Of a stretch of DNA of 11,875 bases, positions 6,408-11,875 are shown piece by piece (position 1 is the first letter of the stretch; every line of letters starts with the position of its first letter). This stretch comes from Sulfurimonas sp. GTDB lineage: Bacteria; Campylobacterota; Campylobacteria; Campylobacterales; Sulfurimonadaceae. A program made the position numbers and the translations under genes. The stretch covers positions 1 to 11,875 of the forward strand of contig JALUZQ010000059.1 in the NCBI GenBank assembly GCA_027011725.1, in the 5' to 3' direction. Under the pieces are notes generated by a model that was given only the letters and a program-made list of their open reading frames with translations, did no database searches and was not told where the DNA came from.

Positions 6408-6441
6408 GGTTCCCTTAAAATTGGGAACCAATTTTAAGGAG
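6408..6441 (+). promoter_or_regulatory. Two interleaved, mutually exclusive hairpins at the rpmA ribosome binding site
   Basis: Hairpin A pairs GGTTCCC (6408-6414) with GGGAACC (6423-6429) around an eight-base loop. Hairpin B pairs CCTTAAAATT (6413-6422) with AATTTTAAGG (6430-6439) around a seven-base loop. Both are perfect. The loop of A is the left arm of B and the right arm of A is the loop of B, so the full stems cannot coexist; the order a-b-a'-b' is that of an H-type pseudoknot with no linker bases. Stem B contains AAGG of the rpmA Shine-Dalgarno AAGGAG (6436-6441) and would hide it. Stem A leaves it free. The repeats are seen directly; a switching role is inferred. Confidence 0.7.
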
Positions 6442-6448
6442 ATTTGAG

Positions 6449-6706
6449 ATGGCACATAAGAAAGGTCAAGGTAGTACACAGAATAATCGTGATTCGGCTG
6501 GTAGAAGACTCGGTGTGAAGAAATTTGGTGGTGAATCAGTAATCGCTGGTAACATCATTATCCGTCAACGTGGAACAAAAGTTCACCCAGGTAAAAATGT
6601 TGGTATGGGAAAAGACCATACAATTTTTGCTTTAGTAGATGGTACTGTTGCGTTTGAAAGAAAAGATAAAAAACGTCAACAAGTTTCAATTATACCTGCT
6701 GCATAA
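6449..6706 (+). CDS. rpmA: 50S ribosomal protein L27
   Basis: L27 reaches with its N-terminal tail into the peptidyl-transferase centre and helps place tRNA substrates. The 85-residue protein starts [22 protein letters not shown], with the typical unprocessed tail; it lacks the cleavable N-terminal extension seen in Firmicutes. [24 protein letters not shown] is the family core. Length is normal (E. coli 85). AAGGAG at 6436-6441 lies seven bases before the ATG and is embedded in the interleaved hairpins described separately, so initiation may be controlled there. A hairpin terminator follows the stop codon. Confidence 0.98.
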   Translation: MAHKKGQGSTQNNRDSAGRRLGVKKFGGESVIAGNIIIRQRGTKVHPGKNVGMGKDHTIFALVDGTVAFERKDKKRQQVSIIPAA

Positions 6707-6715
6707 TTCTACAAC

Positions 6716-6750
6716 TGTTTAGGCTCATATGCCTAAACAACTCTTTCTTT
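6716..6750 (+). terminator. Rho-independent terminator after rpmA
   Basis: TGTTTAGGC (6716-6724) pairs perfectly with GCCTAAACA (6731-6739) around a TCATAT loop, followed by the T-rich stretch ACTCTTTCTTT. It begins ten bases after the rpmA stop. The T run is interrupted by C, so efficiency may be moderate. Confidence 0.75.
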
Positions 6751-6804
6751 CGGATTTTTCCAAACAAAAACAAAACTTTTAAATGTTTAACAATATAACT
6801 ATTT

Positions 6805-6810
6805 TATAAT
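6805..6810 (+). promoter_or_regulatory. Probable -10 box of the obg operon
   Basis: A consensus TATAAT at 6805-6810, inside ATTTTATAATAGTC, lies after the rpmA terminator and 58 bases before obg. The upstream region is T- and A-rich without a clear -35 box, as usual in Campylobacterota. It would drive obg-proB-fmt-birA-parA-parB. AAGGA at 6857-6861 is the obg ribosome binding site. Confidence 0.6.
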
Positions 6811-6868
6811 AGTCTATTTTTAAATATTTATGCTTTCATAAATTGAAGCAAAAACCAAGGATAAAATA

Positions 6869-7969
6869 ATGTTTACAGATAGTGTCGAATTAACAGTCTC
6901 ATCAGGAAAGGGTGGACCAGGATGTGTGGCATTTCGTCGCGAAAAATTTGTACTCAATGGTGGTCCAAACGGTGGAGATGGCGGAAAAGGTGGAGACATC
7001 TGGTTTAAGTGTGATAACAATACCCACACGCTTTCTCATTTTCAAAGAAAAATGCACATCAAAGCAGACAACGGTCGTCCGGGTGAAGGCTCAAACTGCA
7101 CTGGAAAATCGGGTGCAAAGAAAGTAATAGTTGTTCCACCTGGAACACAAATAGTGGACAATGAAACAGGCGAACTTCTTCTTGATATGCTTGAACACGG
7201 ACAAGAGGTAAAGTTTCTTGAAGGTGGAAAAGGCGGACTTGGAAATACGCACTTTAAATCACCGACAAATCAAAGACCTACTTATGCACAGCCTGGGGAA
7301 AAAGGTGAGACAAGAAGCATTAAGCTTGACTTGAAACTTATTGCCGATGTTGGCTTGGTAGGTTTTCCCAATGTTGGAAAATCAACACTTATCTCAACCG
7401 TCTCAAATGCAAGACCTGAAATAGCAAACTACGAGTTTACAACGCTGACTCCAAAGCTTGGACAGGTGAACATCGGAGATTATGAGTCATTTGTTATGGC
7501 TGACATTCCGGGTATAATCGGTGGAGCACATGAAGGAAAAGGGCTTGGCATCAAGTTCCTTCGCCATATTGAGAGAACAAAAACACTTCTTTTTATGATT
7601 GACCTTGCTTCATATCGCGACCTGAAAGAGCAGATAGAAGTACTACAAAATGAAGTGGCATCTTTTTCTGAAAAACTCGGAACATCGAGATATGCTATTG
7701 CTTTAACTCGTGTTGACATAGTGCCGCCTGAAGAGTTAGAAGAGAAAGTGAACTCATTTATAGAGATGTTAGGACTTGCTCCAACAAAAGGAAGTGAGTT
7801 TGATTTTGACAGAGAATTGCCATACTTTATTCAAGAAACGTCAGATGAGAGTCTAGGGTATGAGAAAGAGAAACCATACTTTATCGTGCCAATATCTTCT
7901 GCAACGAATAAAAATATAGAGCCTCTCAAATATGCACTCTTTAACTTAGTTCAAGAGAGTAGAAAATAA
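6869..7969 (+). CDS. obgE: GTPase Obg/CgtA, ribosome assembly
   Basis: Obg is an essential GTPase that binds 50S precursors and links ribosome maturation to cell state. The 366 residues show the glycine-rich Obg domain (about 1-158, with [13 protein letters not shown] at 31-43 and the GGKGGLGN block near 119-126). The G domain follows: P-loop GFPNVGKS at 165-172, TTLTP near 191-195, DIPG at 212-215, G4 as TRVD at 280-283, and SSA at 343-345. G4 is normally NKxD, so Thr-Arg replaces Asn-Lys. Between G4 and G5 lies an extra segment of about 30 residues ([20 protein letters not shown]). The protein ends soon after G5, so the C-terminal OCT or acidic tail of other Obg proteins is missing. Placement after rplU-rpmA is the common bacterial order and fits its work on the 50S subunit. 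Confidence 0.96.
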   Translation: MFTDSVELTVSSGKGGPGCVAFRREKFVLNGGPNGGDGGKGGDIWFKCDNNTHTLSHFQRKMHIKADNGRPGEGSNCTGKSGAKKVIVVPPGTQIVDNETGELLLDMLEHGQEVKFLEGGKGGLGNTHFKSPTNQRPTYAQPGEKGETRSIKLDLKLIADVGLVGFPNVGKSTLISTVSNARPEIANYEFTTLTPKLGQVNIGDYESFVMADIPGIIGGAHEGKGLGIKFLRHIERTKTLLFMIDLASYRDLKEQIEVLQNEVASFSEKLGTSRYAIALTRVDIVPPEELEEKVNSFIEMLGLAPTKGSEFDFDRELPYFIQETSDESLGYEKEKPYFIVPISSATNKNIEPLKYALFNLVQESRK

Positions 7970-7974
7970 CGAAT

Positions 7975-8742
7975 ATGAAACGTGTAGTAGTAAAGGTTGG
8001 GAGTGCTGTTTTAACGCAAGATGGAACGATTGCACTTGAGAGAATGCAGTCTCTTGTTGATTTTTTAGCAGAACTGAAAAAGAAGTATGAAGTGATTTTG
8101 GTCTCTTCGGGTGCAGTAGCCGGTGGTTACACAAAACTTAAACTAGATAGAACTGTACTTGCCAATAAACAGGCTCTTGCCGCTATTGGACAGCCGGTAC
8201 TTATGCACAAATATACAAAGAAATTTGCAAAGTATGACCAACTTATAGCACAGGTACTTGTAACAGCTGCGAACCTAAAAAAAGATGATGATATTGACCG
8301 TATTAAAAGGACGGTTGATACCTTGATTAGCAATAACGTCATACCCATCGTGAATGAAAATGATGCAACAGCAACTGATGAGCTTGAAGTTGGTGACAAT
8401 GACCAACTCTCAGCATACATCACAAAAAACACCGATGCCGATATGCTCATCATTCTCTCAGATATTGATGCCTACTATGATGGAGATCCACGAGAAAATC
8501 CTGATGCAAAAGCACTCAAAAAAGTTTCACACATTAGTAAAGAAGAGTTACAAAAAGATGTCAATCCTCATAATATTTTTGCGACCGGAGGCATTGTGAC
8601 AAAACTCAAAGCTGCTGATTATCTGCTAAACGCAGGGAAGTCTATGTTTTTAGCAAGTGGTTTTGATTTGCGTGATGTACGTAGTTTTATGCTTGAAGGT
8701 AAACATAGAGGCGGGACACTATTTATGCGAGATGGAGAGTAA
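7975..8742 (+). CDS. proB: Glutamate 5-kinase, short form without PUA domain
   Basis: ProB phosphorylates glutamate to glutamyl 5-phosphate, the first and feedback-controlled step of proline synthesis. The 255 residues cover only the amino-acid-kinase domain: KVGS at 7-10, SSGAVAGG at 44-51, QALAAIGQ at 66-73, IPIVNENDATAT at 123-134, GDNDQLSA at 140-147, LSDIDAYYDGDPR at 161-173 and ATGGIVTK at 203-210 (family GTGGMxTK). The E. coli enzyme (367 residues) has an extra C-terminal PUA domain, absent here; the frame ends cleanly with fmt starting on the next base, so this is the natural short form and not a truncation. It starts five bases after obg, with no strong ribosome binding site, which suggests coupling. 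proA is not in the window. Confidence 0.95.
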   Translation: MKRVVVKVGSAVLTQDGTIALERMQSLVDFLAELKKKYEVILVSSGAVAGGYTKLKLDRTVLANKQALAAIGQPVLMHKYTKKFAKYDQLIAQVLVTAANLKKDDDIDRIKRTVDTLISNNVIPIVNENDATATDELEVGDNDQLSAYITKNTDADMLIILSDIDAYYDGDPRENPDAKALKKVSHISKEELQKDVNPHNIFATGGIVTKLKAADYLLNAGKSMFLASGFDLRDVRSFMLEGKHRGGTLFMRDGE

Positions 8743-9654
8743 ATGAACATTATATTTATGGGAACACCCGATTACGCACAAAAGATACTCCAAAGATTGC
8801 TTGATACGCCAGATATAAATGTAACAGCAGTTTATACTCAGCCAGATAAGCCGGTAGGGCGTAAAAAAGTGATGACGCCTCCACCTGTAAAACTTTTAGC
8901 TGAGTCATATAAACTGCCGGTATATCAACCGACACGACTACGAGATGAAGAAACTGTCAAAGAGTTACGTCAAATAGTGTGTGATTATATTGTGGTAGCA
9001 GCATATGGACAGATACTTCCTAAAGAGATTTTGGAGTATGCTCCGTGCATAAACCTTCATGCTTCTATCTTGCCACAATATCGTGGAGCAAGTCCAATAC
9101 AGCAGACACTGCTCAATGGTGACAAGCAGACTGGTGTAACGGCGATGCTTATGGATGAAGGGCTCGATACGGGTGACATTTTGAAAATCAAGACCATAGA
9201 TGTCGGGGATGATGAGATGGTCGAGTCTCTGTTTGAGCGTTTAACTGATGTTGCAGCAGACTTGACTGTAGATGTTTTGGAAAACTTTACTGCTTTGGAG
9301 CCCAAAAAACAAGATGAATCATTAGCAACTCATTGTAAAAAAATTACAAAAGCAGATGGTGAAGTAAGTTTTGATGATGCTCAAACTCTCTACAACAAGT
9401 ACCGTGCATTTACACCTTGGCCGGGTATTTATCTCTCTTCTGGGTTGAAGCTTAAAAAGATTACGCTCGAAGATACTACTACAGAGCATAGCGAAGCCGG
9501 AAAAATTATAGAAGTTGATAAAGAGAGTGTTGTGGTAAGTTGCAAACGTGGCAGCATAAGGGTTTTTCGTGTACAACCCAACTCAAAGAAAGAGATGGAT
9601 ATAGCGGCATACATTAACGGAAAGAGAATCGGTCTTGAAGATACTCTTTCATAA
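8743..9654 (+). CDS. fmt: Methionyl-tRNA formyltransferase
   Basis: Fmt transfers a formyl group from 10-formyl-tetrahydrofolate to Met-tRNAfMet for translation initiation. The 303-residue protein has the formyltransferase domain first: MNIIFMGTPDYA at the start, the folate-site motif INLHASILPQYRGASPIQ at 103-120 with catalytic Asn104 and His106, and DEGLDTGDIL at 138-147 with Asp142. A C-terminal OB-like domain begins around residue 200 and includes YRAFTPWPGIY. Length is close to E. coli Fmt (315). The ATG directly abuts the proB stop and has GGAG at 8734-8737. The gene overlaps birA by 20 bases. Confidence 0.97.
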   Translation: MNIIFMGTPDYAQKILQRLLDTPDINVTAVYTQPDKPVGRKKVMTPPPVKLLAESYKLPVYQPTRLRDEETVKELRQIVCDYIVVAAYGQILPKEILEYAPCINLHASILPQYRGASPIQQTLLNGDKQTGVTAMLMDEGLDTGDILKIKTIDVGDDEMVESLFERLTDVAADLTVDVLENFTALEPKKQDESLATHCKKITKADGEVSFDDAQTLYNKYRAFTPWPGIYLSSGLKLKKITLEDTTTEHSEAGKIIEVDKESVVVSCKRGSIRVFRVQPNSKKEMDIAAYINGKRIGLEDTLS

Positions 9655-10270
9655 GACTCTTCCCTCAACACAACTCTATCTCAAAGAACAACTTAAATCC
9701 AAACAACTCCAAGCTCCTATTGCTGTAGTTGCCGATATTCAAACGCAGGGTATTGGCAGTAGAAACAATGAATGGATCTCACAAGAGGGAAATCTCTTTC
9801 TCTCTTTTGCTTTACCCCTTACAGAACTACCAAATGACTTGAAACTCGAATCAGCGTCTATCTATTTCGCATATATATTAAAAGAGACACTGACTGCGTT
9901 TGGTTCTAAAGTTATTTTAAAATGGCCAAATGATTTTTACATTGATGATAAAAAGATCGGTGGAATGATTACCACAGTCGTTGGCAATACACTCATTTGT
10001 GGCGTAGGTCTTAACATAAGAGATGGAGGCAAAGAGTTCGCAGCTTTGGATGTGAAAATCGATAAAAATCATCTGCTGGAGCTCTATTTTCAAAATCTTG
10101 AAAAAAAAGTTTTATGGAAGCAAGTTTTTAGTAAATATAAGTTAGAATTTCAAACTAACAAAAAGTTTTTTACACATAAAGAGAGTGAACGAATTTCTTT
10201 GGAAAATGTCACGCTCGAAGATGATGGAAGCATAAGTATTGATGGTGAGAGGATGTATAGCAGACGATGA
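9635..10270 (+). CDS. birA: Biotin-[acetyl-CoA-carboxylase] ligase, monofunctional
   Basis: BirA activates biotin with ATP and attaches it to the carrier domain of acetyl-CoA carboxylase and similar enzymes. The 211-residue protein has only the catalytic part: STQ at 11-13, GIGSRNNEW at 39-47 in the place of the family GRGRxGRxW biotinyl-AMP loop, LKWPND at 95-100, KKIGGM at 106-111 and GVGLNI at 123-128. The N-terminal helix-turn-helix of E. coli BirA is missing, so it should not be a repressor. The start is TTG at 9635, inside fmt, with GGAAAGAG at 9619-9626; the next in-frame ATG would delete the STQ motif. The C-terminal domain is short. The gene overlaps parA by ATGA. Confidence 0.9.
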   Translation: MKILFHKTLPSTQLYLKEQLKSKQLQAPIAVVADIQTQGIGSRNNEWISQEGNLFLSFALPLTELPNDLKLESASIYFAYILKETLTAFGSKVILKWPNDFYIDDKKIGGMITTVVGNTLICGVGLNIRDGGKEFAALDVKIDKNHLLELYFQNLEKKVLWKQVFSKYKLEFQTNKKFFTHKESERISLENVTLEDDGSISIDGERMYSRR

Positions 10271-11049
10271 GTGAAATAATTGTAATTGCAAATCAAAAGG
10301 GTGGGGTGGGTAAGACTACAACTGCCGTAAATTTAGCTGCTTCACTTGCTGTTGCAGAAAAAAAAGTACTTTTGATAGACTCGGATCCACAGGCGAATGC
10401 CACAACCTCATTAGGATTTCATAGGAATGATTATGAGTTCAATATATATCATGTACTTATTGGTACAAAAAAACTCAAAGATATCATTTTAAAATCAGAT
10501 CTTCCAACTCTGCATATAGCCCCTTCAAATATCGGTTTGGTCGGGATAGAAAAAGAGTACTATGATGCAGATAAAGCAAAAGGTCGTGAACTGGTCTTAA
10601 AAAAGGCCATAGCGAATGTGCAAAAAGATTATGATTATATTATTATAGACTCTCCGCCTGCACTTGGACCGATGACTATCAATGCACTCTCTGCGGCAAA
10701 TTCAGTAATCATTCCTATTCAGTGTGAGTTCTTTGCACTTGAAGGTTTGGCACAGCTCTTAAATACAGTAAAACTTGTAAGAAAGTCGATTAATCCAAAA
10801 CTAGCGGTAAAGGGTTTTTTACCGACGATGTTCTCATCACAAAACAACCTTTCAAAACAAGTCTTTGCAGATTTACGTCAACATTTTAAAGGGAAACTCT
10901 TTAAAGACGAATCAGATAAATATATTGTTGTCCCGAGAAATGTAAAGCTTGCAGAGTCTCCGTCATTTGGAAAACCGGCAATACTCTATGATGTCAAATC
11001 AACGGGTTCTATCGCCTATCAACATTTAGCACAAGCTATTATCAAATAA
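10267..11049 (+). CDS. parA: Chromosome partitioning ATPase ParA (Soj)
   Basis: ParA is a DNA-binding, ATP-dependent dimer that moves ParB-parS complexes and so segregates the replicated origin region. The 260 residues carry the deviant Walker A KGGVGKTT at 11-18, LLIDSDPQANAT at 35-46, Walker B region YIIIDSPPALG at 124-134, and the C-terminal VPRNVKLAESPSFGKPA at 222-238 typical of chromosomal Soj-type ParA. It lacks the N-terminal HTH of plasmid type Ia ParA. The ATG overlaps the birA stop by four bases. parB follows after a 27-base gap. Its position at the end of a translation-related operon is normal in Campylobacterota. Confidence 0.97.
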   Translation: MSEIIVIANQKGGVGKTTTAVNLAASLAVAEKKVLLIDSDPQANATTSLGFHRNDYEFNIYHVLIGTKKLKDIILKSDLPTLHIAPSNIGLVGIEKEYYDADKAKGRELVLKKAIANVQKDYDYIIIDSPPALGPMTINALSAANSVIIPIQCEFFALEGLAQLLNTVKLVRKSINPKLAVKGFLPTMFSSQNNLSKQVFADLRQHFKGKLFKDESDKYIVVPRNVKLAESPSFGKPAILYDVKSTGSIAYQHLAQAIIK

Positions 11050-11076
11050 TTTTTAGATTTTAAAGGAGCTTTTGTA

Positions 11077-11875
11077 GTGAAAAGTCAAAAACTTGGAAGA
11101 GGTCTTGATGCGCTTTTAGGCGAAATAGACGAAGCATATGAAAATGAGGGTTCTCAACGTGATGAGATCATGGATCTCTCACTTAAAGAGATCAGACCTA
11201 ACCCTTTTCAACCAAGAAAATCATTTAACGAAGACTCACTTCAAGAACTTGCAGACTCTATAAAAAATGATGGGCTCCTGCAGCCTGTCGTTGTTACTGA
11301 AGATATAGACGGATATATACTTATAGCTGGAGAGAGACGTTTTCGTGCATCAAAATTAGCAAAAATGAAAACGATTCGCGCTATTGTGCTTAACAGTGAT
11401 GAGCATAAAATGCGTCAATTCGCACTTATAGAGAATATTCAACGTGAAGAGTTGAACTCAGTAGAACTTGCTGAAGCCTATAATGAACTTTTAAAACTTC
11501 ATGAGTTGACACATGATGAGCTCTCAAATATGATACATAAAAGTAGAACTCATATTACTAACACACTGCGTTTACTACAGCTCTCAGAGAAGACTAAAAA
11601 GGCACTGATAGAGCAAAAAATCACAGCAGGTCATGCAAAAATGCTTGTCGGACTAACAGATAAAGAACAACAACTTATCGTTAACTCTATTATAGGGCAA
11701 AAACTGAGTGTTCGTGAGACTGAAAGTATGATCAAAACAATAAAAGAAAAAAATAAAGTTGAAACGGTACAAAAAAGTTCTACTGAATCTTTTGAACAAT
11801 ATGACTTTTCAAAACTAAAAAATTCTTTAGAATCATATGGATTTGACTACAAGATTAAAAACAATGCTTTGACAC
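11077..11875 (+). CDS. parB: Chromosome partitioning protein ParB (Spo0J), 3' end cut by window edge
   Basis: ParB binds parS sites, spreads as a CTP-dependent clamp, and stimulates ParA. Translation from GTG at 11077 gives 266 residues with no stop before the edge: KLGRGLDALLG at 5-15 (the ParA-interacting N-terminal motif), RPNPFQPRKSF at 40-50, the CTP-binding GERRFRAS at 85-92, the ENIQRE box at 119-124, and a helix-turn-helix around 145-167 (LTHDELSNMIHKSRTHITNTLRL). The C-terminal dimerisation domain is just starting at the edge; chromosomal ParB proteins are usually 280-300 residues, so little is missing. AAGGAG at 11063-11068 lies eight bases before the GTG and supports this start, which precedes the conserved motif by four codons. 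Confidence 0.95.
   Translation, partial: MKSQKLGRGLDALLGEIDEAYENEGSQRDEIMDLSLKEIRPNPFQPRKSFNEDSLQELADSIKNDGLLQPVVVTEDIDGYILIAGERRFRASKLAKMKTIRAIVLNSDEHKMRQFALIENIQREELNSVELAEAYNELLKLHELTHDELSNMIHKSRTHITNTLRLLQLSEKTKKALIEQKITAGHAKMLVGLTDKEQQLIVNSIIGQKLSVRETESMIKTIKEKNKVETVQKSSTESFEQYDFSKLKNSLESYGFDYKIKNNALT

Noticed and set aside
1..11875. Defence system, prophage, CRISPR array or mobile gene cluster
   Set aside because: All frames of meaningful length correspond to core metabolic, translation, envelope or partition genes. No transposase, integrase, nuclease or repeat-spacer array is seen.

Overview
The window is a compact, AT-rich stretch of chromosome from a bacterium of the Campylobacterota (Epsilonproteobacteria). 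The gene content and codon use look closest to Sulfurimonas-like sulfur oxidisers; the genus is an inference. The main support is the run rplU-rpmA-obg-proB-fmt-birA-parA-parB, a characteristic order in this phylum (Campylobacter has a very similar run). Also consistent are a ProB without a PUA domain, a BirA without a DNA-binding domain, and promoters with a good -10 box but no clear -35 box. There are 16 protein-coding genes, two of them cut by the window edges. I see no tRNA, rRNA, CRISPR array, insertion sequence, integrase or phage gene.

Layout. (1) 1-435, minus strand: N-terminal part of kdsB (CMP-KDO synthesis for lipopolysaccharide). (2) 436-491: a short divergent promoter region in which two TATAAT boxes face each other. 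(3) 492-5875, plus strand: a tightly packed seven-gene operon with junctions from a 13-base overlap to a 3-base gap: TrmN6-like tRNA methyltransferase, YkgJ-type cysteine-cluster protein, TPR lipoprotein, trpC, small lipoprotein, dapE, exported CGWC thioredoxin-fold protein and ridA make eight reading frames in the same run (the count of seven refers to junctions). (4) 5876-6706: promoter, rplU, an unusual structured 160-base spacer, and rpmA, followed by a hairpin terminator. (5) 6707-6868: terminator plus obg promoter. (6) 6869-11875: a second packed operon, obg-proB-fmt-birA-parA-parB, with parB running off the right edge.

Together the genes cover housekeeping work: envelope (KDO, lipoproteins), amino-acid synthesis (trpC, dapE, proB), metabolite repair (ridA), translation and ribosome assembly (L21, L27, Obg, Fmt, tRNA methylation), biotin attachment, and chromosome partition. 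No stretch longer than 300 bases lacks a gene; the largest spacers are 6289-6448 and 6707-6868.

This is core genome, and I do not see a new multi-gene system. The most unusual signal is non-coding: between rplU and rpmA lies a locally GC-rich REP-like hairpin region, followed by two perfect, interleaved and mutually exclusive inverted repeats, one of which covers the rpmA ribosome binding site. That arrangement looks like a translational switch for L27.
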